64,000 nt of DNA. Origin: Pogonophryne albipinna (Eukaryota; Chordata; Actinopteri; Perciformes; Artedidraconidae). Of the stretch, positions 12,145 through 24,075 are shown in pieces. The DNA lies in contig CM053246.1 in assembly GCA_028583405.1 (NCBI GenBank), positions 8,755,867 to 8,819,866 of the forward strand, in the 5' to 3' direction. The notes below the pieces were generated by a model, which was given only the letters and a program-made list of their open reading frames with translations, was not told where the DNA came from and ran no database searches. The position numbers and the translations under genes are program-made. Numbering within the stretch: the first letter of the stretch is position 1; each line of letters starts with the position of its first letter.

Positions 12145-12691
12145 CAGGCTTGGAGAGTGACGGATTACATGTAACGAGATTACGTAATCAGGTTACAAAA
12201 AAGTAACTGTATTCCCTTAATCAGATTACTATTACATAATTTTAAGGGGATTACTTGCAGGATTACAATGTATCAATAAAGATAACTACTGTATATTGTA
12301 GATCGATGTGCTGCCTGAATCTTTGTGGTTTTCATTTAGGCTACTTTTATTCTTATTTGTTAAAAAAAAATGTTTTTAATCCAGTACAGTACAACTAATT
12401 TACTAAAACACTGTTTGCTTTTAATTCATATATTAAACTAAAACACTTGTTGTAAGGTCACATAGTTCTGTTGTTTTACGTAATCCAATTAAGTAAGTGA
12501 TATTTCTTTCTCTTTTATTTATTTGCATTGCGTTTGCTGTTGCTGTTGAGGTAATCCTAAAGTACCAGAAAGTAATCAGATTGGATTACTTGTATATTGT
12601 GATACTTAGATAAGGGTCACTGATTACATTTGTTTACAGGTAACTAGTAATTGTAACGGATTACATTTTTAACGTAACCCTCCCAACCCTA
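12145..12691. mobile_element. non-autonomous hAT-type element, 8-bp TSD
   Basis: The element starts CAGGCTTGGAGAGTGACGG and its far end, reversed, reads TAGGGTTGGGAGGGTTACG, giving imperfect terminal inverted repeats. Exact 8-bp GCTATCCC copies flank it at 12137-12144 and 12692-12699, as expected for the hAT superfamily. The ends are rich in GTAATCNGATTAC motifs, which may be transposase sites. It has no coding capacity. Confidence 0.87.
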
Positions 12692-13101
12692 GCTATCCCT
12701 AGCAGCAGTCAGGACATAGCAGAACTCTGAATGTCCGAATTGACCAATCAGAATCAAGTATTCAACCAAGCTGTGTAATCATTTGAATGAGGTGCAATAT
12801 CAGAAGTCTTTAGCACAGTAGTATAATTGAGTTGGGTGCAGGCAATGGAAAAAACTTTTGTAAAAAGAAGGATTGTTTTGAAAGCAAATTGGATTACAAA
12901 TACGTCGCTGTTTTTTCCAGAACTGTTTCAGTGCAGTAAAATTCCGTGCTCCTTTTCATAGATTGTTCCACGTTTGGAAGTCTACTTGATGGATAATCAG
13001 CATTGTTCCCAAATATGTTCCCCCAGTCATTTTTGGAATGACAGGGGTGAACAGTGCTGTTAAACAGAAATCTCAAAAGTGTTCACTTTGGAGACTGTTA
13101 A

Positions 13102-13774
13102 GCCCCTGTCACACTGTCCCGAAATTGCACCGATGATAACAAGATGCCCTCACGATGGCCTTACGAAGGGAAAAATTGACACAAGAATTGAACACGAAAA
13201 TGAACCTTCGCAAGGTCCTTCGGCTATTTTTTGGCATGCCAAAGATTTTGCCACCGCTCACGAAGTTGCTGCCGGAGCCTGAGAAACTCCACCGGCGGTC
13301 ATACGAAGGCTTAAGATGCCCTCACGAATGGCCCGATGTTGCTACGATCAGAGCCGAATTTGAACATTTCCTTTATCGTGTGTCCATCGGGTTGTTTTAT
13401 TGCACAACAAAATCATGTAAACATATTATGTAAATAACCCAATTTGTGTTCTGTGAAACTAAAAAGGATATAATATATTATTTTGAAGGCGAGTTGACAG
13501 AAAGTTGTTGTTGCTATGGAAACAACATGACGGAGAAAACTTAATATCTTCTACATATAAAGACGGATAAAGTAAAGAACAAAGTCTGAAAATATCAGTA
13601 CAGTATCATAGTACTTTAACATAATTGTTTTTGTTACTTTCGTTGCAGTTGTATGTCTTAAATGTAATGTAAATGTTGCCTTCGTGTGTGGTTCGGGGCC
13701 ATCTTCGTGCGAAATTCACAATTCCATATTCATGTGTCCATCGGGTGTCAATTTCGGGACAGTGTGACAGGGGC
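13102..13774. mobile_element. TTAA-flanked DNA transposon remnant
   Basis: TTAA at 13098-13101 is followed by GCCCCTGTCACACTGTCCCG, and the far end is its exact reverse complement, followed by TTAA at 13775-13778. The match runs for about 26 bases. TTAA target sites fit piggyBac- or Kolobok-type elements. Frames of 60-90 residues inside show no transposase motif. The 673-bp size suggests a non-autonomous copy. Confidence 0.78.
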
Positions 13775-13778
13775 TTAA

Positions 13779-14231
13779 AGGATGTAAAATATGGTTCAAT
13801 AACATACAATAATTTCCATTCTTGACAATAGATTCAGTGAGCACTATCTAGTGCCCTCTGTAAAGTAATATATTTTTTCCTTTTTAATTTACACTTGTGT
13901 ATTCTGCTTTACACTTTGAATCACACAGACATTTGAAAGGTTATTTGAAAAATCTCATTAATGGAGTACTCTTGAGCATTTCTGAAAAACCTGAAAGTTA
14001 AGGTTGGGTGACATTTACTTTATCAATATGTTGTTAGGATATTCCTCCAATAATTGCCAACACATTAATTCAAAGGTTAAAGCAAATGTGGCCTTGAAGT
14101 ATACTCACGTGACATCTCAGGGGCTCGTCATATGGACACTTTTATTCCTCACTTTCTCTACTCAGCTTTACATAGTGAATCATCAGCTCAGCTCTTGTTT
14201 AGCAGTTGCTTTTTTTCGTTGCCACAAAAGG
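13779..14231. other. no gene recognised
   Basis: Short AT-rich spacer between two DNA transposons. Nothing identifiable. Confidence 0.5.
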
Positions 14232-14239
14232 CTTATAAC

Positions 14240-14952
14240 CAGAGGTGCACATCACTTTCTTAGTGAGTTACTCAGATGAGTACCAGGAGACAGCATTTGG
14301 TACGTAGCGTGGTGTTAATAAGTGCAGCCTTCCTCACTCTCCTCCTCAGTATCTCCTTTACTGTCCTCTATTTCCACTTCTTGCATGGTAGATGATGAAG
14401 ACGCTGCAGTCTTCCTCACTGTCCTCTATTTCCACTTCTTGCATGGTAGATGATGAAGATGCTGCAGTCTTCCTCACTGTCCTCCTCAGTGTCTCATTCA
14501 CTGTCCTCTATTTCCACTTCTTAAATGGTAGATGATGAAGATGCTGCAGTCTTTCTCACTGTCCTCCTCAGTGTCTCATTCACTGTCCTCTATTTCCACT
14601 TCTTGTATGGTAGATGATGAAGATGCTGCACCTCCCTGTCCCAGTATAAGCCTCCCATTTTCCGAGGTAAATGGTGTACTTTTACTCCACTACATTTATT
14701 TAATTACTTTCTTTACTCTACAGATTTGTAATAATGCTGTGAAATATAATGAACTCTTAAATCAGACTTTAGTTGTTTTTTGGACATGTCTAGTAGTTTA
14801 CTGTGTTGACAAGAAACACGTGTAGACGAAATATGTGTTTTTGTTTTGATGAGCTATCAGGTACGCAAAGGCGCGTTGTGACACAAGTGACGTTACGCAT
14901 TTCAGATTTCTGCCGCCCATGCGTACCTGCGTACCAGTTATGTGCACCCCTG
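14240..14952. mobile_element. hAT-type element carrying a minisatellite
   Basis: The left end CAGAGGTGCACATCACT and the reversed right end CAGGGGTGCACATAACT are inverted repeats. The flanks are CTTATAAC (14232-14239) and CTTTTAAC (14953-14960), an 8-bp duplication with one mismatch. The interior has the 82-bp tandem array and a TTTTACTCCACTACATTTAT stretch that also occurs in element A at about 19265. No transposase is present. Confidence 0.82.
14325..14630. repeat. 82-bp minisatellite, four units
   Basis: Units start at about 14325, 14407, 14464 and 14547 and end at 14630. The second is 57 bp long because about 25 bp are missing. Each carries CTCTATTTCCACTTCTT and GGTAGATGATGAAGA. The array lies wholly inside the hAT-type element. 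Confidence 0.88.
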
Positions 14953-15039
14953 CTTTTAACACACCTTTTATTAAATACACATTTCTACGCTCCCAACATG
15001 TAAGAATAAAAAGACAAAACACATGTACTGTACATTACA

Positions 15040-16251
15040 TTACATTGCATTTAGCTGACGCTTTTATCCAAAGCGACTTACAATAAGTGCGTTCGACCAA
15101 CAAAATACAAACTTGAAGAAAACAGAATCATATAAGTACATCAGGTTTCATAGAGCAAAAACATTTATATAAGTGCTTTGTTAATAGTTCTATTGCTCGA
15201 AGTGGAGTCGAAAGAGATGAGTTTTCAGTATGCGCCGGAAGGTGTGTAAGCCATCTGCTGTCCTGATGTCAATGGGGAGCTCATTCCACCATTTTGGAGC
15301 CAGGATAGCAAACCCACGTGTTTTTGCTGATGGGAACTTGGGTCCCCCTCGCAGCGAGGGTGCAGCGAGTCGTTTGGTTGATGCAGAGCGGAGTGCACGT
15401 GCTGGGGTGTACGGTTTAACCATGTCCTGGATGTAGGAAGGGCCAGATCCATTCGCAGCATGGTATGCAAGTACCATTGTCTTGAAGTGGATTCTAGCAG
15501 TTACCGGAAGCCAGTGGAGGGAGCGGAGGAGCGGCGTGGTGTGGGAGAATTTAGGAAGGTTGAAGACCAGACGAGCCGCTGCATTCTGGATGAGCTGCAG
15601 AGGTCGGATGGCACATGCAGGTAGACCAGCCAGGAGGGAGTTGCAGTAGTCTAGGCGTGAGATGACGAGAGCCTGGACCAGAACCTGCGTCGCTTTCTGG
15701 GTCAGCTGGGGACGTATCCTCCTGATGTTGTAAAGCGTGTATCTGCAGCAGTGGGTAGTAGCAGCTATGTTTGCAGTGAAGGACAGGTTGTTATCTAGGA
15801 TCACACCCAGATTCCTTGCAGTCTGAGTCGGGGAAACAACAGAGGTGCCGATGTTGATTGTTAGGTCAAGAGTGGGACAATCTTTTCCCGGAAGGAAAAG
15901 CAGTTCAGTCTTGTTAAGGTTGAGCTTGAGGTGATGAGCAGACATCCACTGAGAGATGTCAGCTAGACAAGCAGAGATGCGTGCGACGACCTGGGTCTCT
16001 GAGCGGGGAAAGGACAGAATTAATTGGGTGTCGTCAGCGTAGCAGTGGTATGAAAAACCATGCGGGCTAATGACAGATCCGAGCGAGTTTGTGTACAAGG
16101 AGAAGAGGAGGGGACCAAGAACAGAGCCCTGAGGGACCCCTGTAGTTAATTGACAAGGGTCGGACTCCGACCCTCTCCAAGTAACCCTGTAGGTGCGGTC
16201 TTTGAGGTATGAGGTGATGAGGGAAAGTGCAGAGCCTGAAACTCCAAGTTG
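15040..16251 (-). mobile_element. L2-like LINE with reverse transcriptase YADD
   Basis: The 302-residue minus-strand frame (15190-16098) includes the catalytic YADDTQL motif (16030-16041), [59 protein letters not shown] and a final LKTHLF. Upstream, at about 16100-16170 in another frame, TGVPQGSVLGPLLFSLYTN precedes it, so a frameshift or caller break lies there. The 3' end is the fish-type TGTAAGTCGCTTTGGATAAA followed by TAATG repeats. TGTACATTACA occurs at 15029-15039 and 16252-16262, an 11-bp duplication that marks a 5'-truncated insertion. The endonuclease and palm start are missing. Confidence 0.92.
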
Positions 16252-16262
16252 TGTACATTACA

Positions 16263-18125
16263 CAATTGTTGATTTTTCTTGTGACACTATTGCTTGTAAT
16301 GTAAACAATTACTTTCCCTTGTTTGTCCTGCATATGTCTAGTAAGCACAACTAATATGAATTTAGATAAGACAATTGGTTAAAAATTGAATCTAGTTAAT
16401 CATAATAATAATATGTGGTAAATCAGGATACATTACAAGTTTTAAAAACTAGTTTTTACTTATATATTTTTGGGTGGATGAAAACAAATACACATTGGGT
16501 GTTGTAATAAAGAATTGCATGACAAGCTGTTGAGAGGAATCAGAGGTTCTTTTAACATGTCAGCACAGTTTTTTTACTTACAAGTATTGGCTTAAAGTCC
16601 CTTAATTAGCTGACAACTACATAAGGAACAGTAATAAAGTAACATCTGCTACAGAGTGAATGTAAACAGCTTGTCTGTGAAGAAACATCTCACACAATGA
16701 GAATAGGCATCTCTAACAAACTGAACGCAATGGTGTTCTTCTGTGTTGTTGTGCTTCAGTGGGACGGCTCATCGCTGCAAAATGTTGTATCAATGTTTTA
16801 TCTGAATTTCCATCAAGAAGCTTTTTAAAAAGGATTACACACCGGATTATCTCCTCAGTCATCAAGCTTCTGAAGTTTTGCCAAATCTGCACTGAAATGA
16901 TGGGAGGAAGTTAAGGTCAAATTAAATAATGATAATGTTTCCAGAGTAAACACGACACACACATTAACAGTGCCTTTACATCAATACTTCCACTACGAGA
17001 TGTTGGTCCAAAATGCCATGTAGGATCTAGTATAACTAATATGTGCTTTCTTATATATATATATTAATATTTTAGCTTATTGTGAAATATTGTCTGTATT
17101 TTTTTACTTGTTATGCCACTTTTGCTGTAACAATGTAAATATCCCCGCTGTGGGACTAATAAAGGATTCATGATTCTGATTCTGATCATATACAGTAGAC
17201 CTGGTGCTGGATATGCTAAATGAGCATGATGCACAAAACACAATAAAACTGTATTATGCATAAAGAGTTCAGACTTTTATCTATTTTAATCCAATTATAG
17301 GTATTTTATTACATCATAATGGTGTTTTCACCTGGAGCATTATAAACACTAATTTGAATGTAAATGTGGATTACCTCCAGTCTTCCAGAACAGTTCTCTG
17401 TGTTGCTGCCTGAGTGAAGCTGGACACTCAGGGAGCTGTTAAATCCAACACTTAATTAATATGTGGACTTTAATTAGCTGTCACCGGGCTGGGAATAAGG
17501 CAGCGACAGCGGGGGTTTGTACACCGCCCTGGTAAATATTAACAACCCACTCAAATAATTGTTGTTTACAGTGTTCTTATAAATGTAACATAAAAGTTAT
17601 TCAGTTTATTAAGCTACAAGGTTTTGTTCAATGGAAGCAACAAGCAGTCATTACTTGCTAAATGGTGCATTAGAGCTGATAAAACAGCTGTTTCCATGAA
17701 GCCAATAGAAACATTTGAAATAAAGAGGACATGTTATGCTCATTTTCAGGTGTGTGGGAAAGAAACTCCCTCTGGAGGGAACACAGGGATTTTAGCCAGA
17801 CCATTTACATCACTAACCACTATCACAAAACTTTTTCGGACTATTTTATTTTAATGATAATGTACATGTCTTGTAATTGCACTGTTTCACTGTTGAGGAA
17901 CCTGTGACCTAAGTTAAAATACCTACATGTTTATTATAATAATGTCTCTCTGAAAGCCATATTTTCTATCACTTTCCGCTGGAAACAAAGTAAGACAAAG
18001 CTAATTGTTGAGCACCCTGCCTGCCTTTCAGTCAGTCAGAGAAAAATAAATTGGACAGCTACCACGTCATCGTTTATTTAACTGAGAAGCTCAATAGTTT
18101 TATTTCAGAGCAACATGCCTGTTAT
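16263..18125. other. no gene recognised; LINE tail and low-repeat block
   Basis: Mostly AT-rich. It contains a retroposon tail at 17090-17187 and a repeat-poor stretch at about 17400-17545 with several AATTA-type motifs. No exon was recognised. Confidence 0.45.
17090..17187 (+). mobile_element. retroposon 3' tail
   Basis: CCCCGCTGTGGGACTAATAA followed by AGGATTCATGATTCTGATTC is the typical 3' end of a fish LINE or SINE, preceded by a TGTAACAATGTAAAT stretch. Only the tail remains, so the family is not set. Confidence 0.6.
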
Positions 18126-18131
18126 AATATT

Positions 18132-18800
18132 TCAACCCAGTCTCACAGCATTTCGTGTTATAGTCACGACATTTAATCTCTTGATTTGTGTTCACCAACA
18201 CGATTTTCCCCTTTTTTTCGTGTCACACAGCACAATTTTAAAAGCAATGTATTTCAATTGGTAGTATGTTTCGTGCCTGCAGCACGTCTTTTTGTCCGGT
18301 CGGGTCTTGGAAGACCGGAAGCTGTGGGGTTCATAAAAACATGTTCTTACTCAATATCAAGCCACGATTATTATTTTTATTTTAAATCGTATAATGTCGG
18401 ACTTTTTTTGTCGTCTGTGAGGAAAAGAAATGGGGCTCAGAGCCTCAGGATACTGAAATCTGTATTTTTTTAAATCTTTTTTTCCTTCTAATTTGTTATT
18501 CTTTTCAAAATAACACACTGTTATTTACTCACCAATAACACACATTTATCCTTGCTTTTATTTATTTGTTTAATTCCATAATCTCGGGCTTTTTTGGCGT
18601 CCGTCAGGAACTGAATTTCAAAATAAAAATAACCGGAAACAGACGTAGGCCTATAATGGACATTTTGCGCATCATTGCGATACACAGCCACTGAACTGAT
18701 TACCCAAGATCCTCAGCTATGGTTTAAGCTCGCTGATTGGATGTTTTAGCCGCAATGCATGTAGGGATATGGTGTTAATGCCATATCAAATCCGAAAAAC
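18132..18800. repeat. element A left inverted arm
   Basis: This 669-bp arm pairs with 20728-21375. The small frames here (for example 18186-18473 and its mirror at 21016-21249) are the same arm sequence read in opposite directions, which is why both give a VVCFVPAARLFVRSGLGRPE peptide. Confidence 0.88.
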
Positions 18801-18998
18801 ATTTCTGAGTTTAGGATGGCCGAAGACACTACACTACACATAATCCCCAGCTATCGTTTAGGACTACTGTCCCCGTGATTAATCTTCAAACTCTGGGATT
18901 GGATGTTGGAGTGGCAGTGCGCCAAGGTTACGCCGAGCGTCAAACAGCTGTTTGAAATGGAAGGAAACCACGCCAGACTATCCAAAACTGGAATCGAA

Positions 18999-19012
18999 CC
19001 CCCCCCCCCCCC
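18999..19012. repeat. poly-C tract
   Basis: Fourteen consecutive C residues in the core of element A. Confidence 0.9.
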
Positions 19013-20727
19013 AGAACTACACATGCTGGCTATTGTGTTTCGCAAAATGTTCTATGGGACGTCTCTACTGAACGTTTTCGTTTTTCCCACGATTAGAAGT
19101 TGCCAGTATTAAACACATTGGTGTTATCAAATGTAAAACATATAATTAATGAATGGGTGAAAATTACTTGTATCCATAATGGGCAGCATTAATATATACC
19201 CACATGACAGCTCATTGTTACTTTGTAATTCTACTCCACTACAATTCAGAGGTTAACCTGGTATTTTTACTCCACTACATTTATTTGAGTTACTTTGCAG
19301 ATTCTGATTAATGATGTGAAATATAAACAACCCTTAAAGCAGACTTTAGTTACACCTGAGTAAAATTCAGGGAAGGTGATTGTCAAGTGCCAACAATCAG
19401 GAGAGATATTTGATAGTTGGTGCTTGAGAAGACTAAACATGTATCTGCAATTGACATGAATGGAAACGAGTAATAAAGTATATTCATTACTCGTTATTCT
19501 CTACTAATAGTTAATTAAAGACTGTATAATTGCTATTTTGCACATCCCTTTCAAGATTTCAAGATTTTCTAAGGTTTATTGACATATCATATACACAACT
19601 ACGGTGTAGTTATGCACTGAATGAACAACTTGGGTTGCAGCTGAGGTTCCTCAACAGTGCATTACAAGACATCTATCAATATGTGTGTATACCTCCACCA
19701 TTAAACTGCTCATATTCTGCACATTTCTTATTCTATCTACATACATAAGAGTATAATTGATATGTATAATAGCAGTTAAAATAAGTGCTTCAACATAGTT
19801 AACATTGACGGAAAGCAATATATTAGAAGTACTTTTCCAGGCTTAATATTTATCTGTAGATAGATACCCCCAAAGCTTTTTTCTTGTTTGAAAGAAGACC
19901 TTAATCTAAAGTATTATTTAATGTTTCAATAAAGGTTAATTCGTTTTTCTGTTTTGCACATCCTCCTATTAATATCTTTGTACATCCTGCACTAAACTGT
20001 TTTATTGTAGAGATCACTTACAGTATCTTCTTGATTTTTTATATTCTATATTTCTATCATTGACCTTCTACTTTCCCCCTATGAAAGTATGTACTCTTAA
20101 TATTTTTTTCATCAAATATAACACATAAAAACAATGATTCAATAACGTGCTTTAACCACTAGGTGGTGTACACAAGGTACACACAGCCATAATAACTTTT
20201 TTATTATATTATTAGTGTAGGACACTTATGTATGTACAACATCTGAAGATGTGTAGTTTTATTCATGCTTTCACATAATGTTACAGCATATTGCTATACT
20301 ATTTCAGACTCAGTATTTACATTCTTATATTCAAAGAAAATCAGTTATATCTTTAAAAACTACAAGTCCTTTTATATCAGCTGTGCACCGTTATGGTGTA
20401 AATATAACCTATCTACGAATTAGATCAAATGTAAAAGTCAGCCGAATTAGTGTTGATACTGCAAGGAGACGTATTGTGTGAAGAGAAATTGAAGATGTTG
20501 TTTAATTGTTGATATATTTATGATCCACGTCAAGTATTCAGTTTCGGCGACATTTCTTCCAGTTTGTCCAAAGGTCTTCTCATCAGGGCTCTATAAATAA
20601 AGAACTACGGCAGTTCTGTAATATGTAATGCAGCCGAACCGTGTATTACAATGCCGTTATGTGATGACTTCCAAAGAGAAAAGCAAGAGCACTCGGAATA
20701 AAGTATTATTTATTTATTTATTTTTAA

Positions 20728-21375
20728 GTTTTTCGGATTTGATATGGCATGAACACCATATCCCTACATGCATTGCGGCTAAAACATCCAATCAGCGAGC
20801 TTAAACCATAGCTGAGGATCTTGGGTAATCAGTTCAATGGCTGTGTATTGCAACGATGCTACGTCTGTTTCCGGTTATTTTTATTTTGAAATTCAGTTCC
20901 TGACGGACGCCAAAAAAGCCCGAGATTATGGAATTAAACAAATAAATAAAAACAAGGATAATTGTGTGTTATTGGTGAGTAAATAACAGTGTGTTATTTA
21001 GAAAAGAATAACAAATTAGAAGGAAAAAAAGATTTTTAAAAATACAGATTTCAGTATCCTGAGGCTCTGAGCCCCATTTCTTTTCCTCACAGACGACAAA
21101 AAAAGTCCGACATTATAGGATTTAAAATAAAAACAATAATTGTGGCTTGATATTGAGTAAGAAGATGTTTTTATGAACCCCACAGCTTCCGGTCTTCCAA
21201 GACCCGAACGGACAAAAAGACGTGCTGCAGGCACGAAACATACTACCAATAGAAATACATTGCTTTTAAAATCGTTCTGTGTGACACGAAAAAAAGGGGA
21301 AAATCGTGTTGGTGAACACGAATCAATAGATTACATGTCGTGACTATAACACGAAATGCCGTGAGACTGGGTTGA
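20728..21375. repeat. element A right inverted arm
   Basis: This 648-bp inverted partner of 18132-18800 differs by scattered substitutions and small indels, so the two arms have diverged for some time or are not being homogenised. Confidence 0.88.
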
Positions 21376-21474
21376 AATATTTTAATAAGGGCATTTTAAA
21401 AGGGACTTAAATGCCCGTCATTTGTTCCACAGCGGTATTTTTTCATTAGAGATAAAGTGAAAGTAAAACTGCTT

Positions 21475-21720
21475 CTTCTTTCGTGTAACGTTAGAGGTCC
21501 AACTCGGTGTCGTGTAGCCATGCCCGCCTCTCTGGTCCTAGGTCGAAGAGGCTGCCTTCCGAGGGTGGTCTATATAAGGGGCTGATGGTGATTATATGGA
21601 CAGCGGTCTGCTCAGGGTCACCGCACTCGCATGCCGCACTGTCCGCCAAGCCCCACGTCTTCATCGATGTTTTAAAGCGACCAACCCCAGTTCGTAGACG
21701 GTTCAGAGTGGTCCACTGCC
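21475..21720 (-). mobile_element. I/Nimb-like LINE C-terminal fragment
   Basis: Read from 21716 down to a stop at 21491-21493, the minus strand gives TTLNRLRTGVGRFK, TWGLADSAACECGDPEQTAV and LDLGPERRAWLHDTELDL-type sequence ending in a stop. This is the end of the same LINE class as 7693-8402, with a CxCG...H motif in which the last cysteine is a serine. A short GAAAGAAG-like tail follows. AGTAAAACTGCTT occurs exactly at 21462-21474 and 21721-21733, a 13-bp target duplication. The insert is only 246 bp. Confidence 0.85.
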
Positions 21721-21733
21721 AGTAAAACTGCTT

Positions 21734-22696
21734 TGAAGCAATGTCATCGAAGTGTGGCAGTCTGTATGGAGAGAGCGGGTTTAGTGGATGGCGGGGATAA
21801 GAGGCTCTTAATGGAGAGCTGCGCTTTCTCTTCTGTTATGGCGCATTTCCACTACAGCGCGGTTTAAGTGTGCCGTGCCCTGCCCGTTTTTGGTTGCGTT
21901 TCCACGAGGTGTAGTTCCGGCTAGCGGGTACTTTTTCACAGTTTTCTGGCTCTCCAAAATCGAGGTTCTTTCCGGGCCAACAACCAGGCTGAGTATGCTA
22001 AACTAGTGAGAGAATCGCTGACAACTACAACAAAATGAACATATTTGATCGTGATTTAATTGTAATACACGTTTCAAAATGATGCCGAAGTAACAACATA
22101 CTGATACCGGTTAGTAAAAACCATGAATTAATGCTTTGACAAGTCTGCAGACAGACGGCAGGCGAAAAACCTTTTTAAAATGCGTGTTTTCTGAATGGAG
22201 ATCGGCTAAGCTAACGTTGTATGCTCCGACCGTCCACACTCACAACAACGGCCTACAGACATAAATAAACCAGCGACTGTATTCGACATGACACAGACAG
22301 TCTGTGGTTTGTACTTGTTTAACTTTTGTCTAGTTTCTGAACAGATATGAGGAGCTGTGAGCTCTGAGTGCTAAGAGCTAACGGCTGATGTTTGGTTTTG
22401 TGTTTCGTATGCGCAAAAACTGCGCATTTAAATAGTATCTTGTCACTATATCTCTTTACGTATCTTACATCATTTGTAACAGTTGTTATTCCTGTCAGCT
22501 CATCTGAGGGCAATAAGGGTTAAGCTAGGGTTAGGGTGTTCTGGGCCGTTATGACTATTACAAACAAACAACACATTTATGTCCACAAAAAGAAAATACC
22601 TTTATAAAATCTCTTTATTATTCAAGCAAACTATTTTAATACCAACATAGATTCATAGATAAAAAAAACAACCTATATCTATTAAATCCTATCATA
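21734..22696. other. no gene recognised; possible MITE traces
   Basis: At 21840-21915 a GCGTTTCCAC-type stretch recalls termini of fish miniature elements, but no partner end was found. The rest has no recognised feature. Confidence 0.35.
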
Positions 22697-22704
22697 CTAC
22701 ATAG

Positions 22705-24067
22705 CAGTGACGTGCGGTGAGGTTCATGGCTGGTGAGGCACTGACTCTTTCAGAGTCAGATTTACAAATATTATATATTTTGACCTTAAAGGTGGCGGGG
22801 TAGGTAATTTTGGAGAAACCAGCTCGAGTGAGCTAGAATTTGAAAATACACAGCCCCTCCTCCAACACACACGAACGCGCACATGACCAATGAGGGCACG
22901 AGATAAGTTTGTGCACAGATGGAAGGCTGACAGGCAGGTTATTTTAGCCGGGCCGGCTAAAATGAGTGGTCGTGCTTTTTACAGTACTACGGCTTCCACA
23001 GATGAAATGTTTTTATGTATTTTTTGTCAAAGCACTTAAGATATTCATTGCTATCGGGATGTTAAGAGCATTCCATGGAATATAACAACAAGTGTATAAC
23101 GTGCCGGTTTCTCAAACTTACCTACCCCACCTTTAATCGAAATATTCTGTTATTTTCAAAAGCTTTTTTAGTCTGATGCTTCGATTCATTTTAAACAGAC
23201 CGTTCAACAAAAGGATAGCCTACCCAAAATCTAAATATTGGATTGTTCTCTCTTAGTAAGATCCAATTTTCATTACAAATGTGGTCTTACCTTGACTTGA
23301 AGATGAAGTCCATGCTATCCCTCTGGACAACAATCTTTATTACTTTTTTGTAAAAGTCCTCCTTATCTCCCTCTAGCTTCAAAAGTCTAGTTTGTTGTTT
23401 GCGTCTCTGCGTAGAATAACAGTAGCAACAAGAACCTGTGGGCTCACTTGCACCCCCTTCAGTGCGGCAGAGGTTGTGGCTGCCTCCCCTGGTGCTTTTT
23501 TCATTGCCGTTGTATGATGAGACCAGCGAGCTTAAATATCATATATACGTGAAATAAGTTATTTAGAGACTATGGATGGCGAGGATAAATGTAATAAAGG
23601 GATCTACAAACATTACATTGGTGACATACAGTGAGATGGTGCAGGCATGCGCTTAGGGCCCGCTTTCCAGACAGTTTCTGTGGGGTGACGCATTCTGAGG
23701 TGAGGCAGAGCTCATCTGTGCCTCACCTCACCACACAGTAACTGGCTTGAGCGCGCTCACAAAATAAGTGCCCGCGCTAAATTAGTGCCCGTGCTCCAGC
23801 AAGTTACTGTGGGCTTCTGTGAGGCAGAGCTCGTCCCTGCCTCACTTCTCAATCTCATCGCTCCCCGTAGTTGTAGCGGAGCTCGGCAAATTAGCCAATT
23901 TTTACTCTAAAAAGCGATTGGAATCATACAGAAATCACATTTACAACACAGATCAGTGGACACATTTTATTATTATTATTATTTGTATTATTATTCTTTT
24001 TTCCGTTACATTGGAGAATGACAAGTGAGGCTCTGCCTCACCTGCCTCCCCTGACCGCACGTCGCTG
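22705..24067. mobile_element. hAT-type element, 8-bp TSD
   Basis: The left end CAGTGACGTGCGGTGAGG and reversed right end CAGCGACGTGCGGTCAGG are inverted repeats. CTACATAG flanks exactly at 22697-22704 and 24068-24075. The interior repeats GTGAGGCAGAGCTC-type motifs near both ends (about 23700 and 23820). The element is 1363 bp and hosts a second miniature element. No transposase frame survives. Confidence 0.88.
22790..23132. mobile_element. TTAA-type MITE nested in a hAT element
   Basis: TTAA at 22786-22789 precedes AGGTGGCGGGGTAGGTAA, and the far end CTTACCTACCCCACCT is followed by TTAA at 23133-23136. Both ends continue with a GAGAAACC motif, so the inverted repeat is about 30 bp with small mismatches. 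The size is 343 bp with no coding capacity. TTAA sites fit a piggyBac- or Kolobok-like source. Confidence 0.8.
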
Positions 24068-24075
24068 CTACATAG

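Larger units (their letters stand above)
18132..21375. mobile_element. element A: DNA transposon with about 650-bp inverted arms
   Basis: The left arm (18132-18800) and right arm (20728-21375) are near-identical inverted copies, both starting TCAACCCAGTCTCAC from the outside and containing GTGTTATAGTCACGAC, CTTCCGGTCTTCCAAGAC and the AGCTGAGGATCTTGGGTAAT region. AATATT lies just outside each end and could be a palindromic 6-bp target duplication or an extension of the arms. The core (18801-20727) has no transposase but is related along most of its length to the core of element B (34600-36660). Superfamily not set; foldback-like. Confidence 0.82.

Noticed and set aside
18186..21249. Similar small proteins at 18186-18473 (+) and 21016-21249 (-), at first sight a duplicated gene
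   Set aside because: They are the two inverted arms of element A read in opposite directions, and not constrained coding sequence.
21840..21990. GCGTTTCCAC-rich segment as a MITE
   Set aside because: Only one end-like motif was seen; no inverted partner or target duplication.
22523..22540. Telomere-like GGTTAAGCTAGGGTTAGGG word
   Set aside because: Only about two imperfect units; not an interstitial telomeric array.
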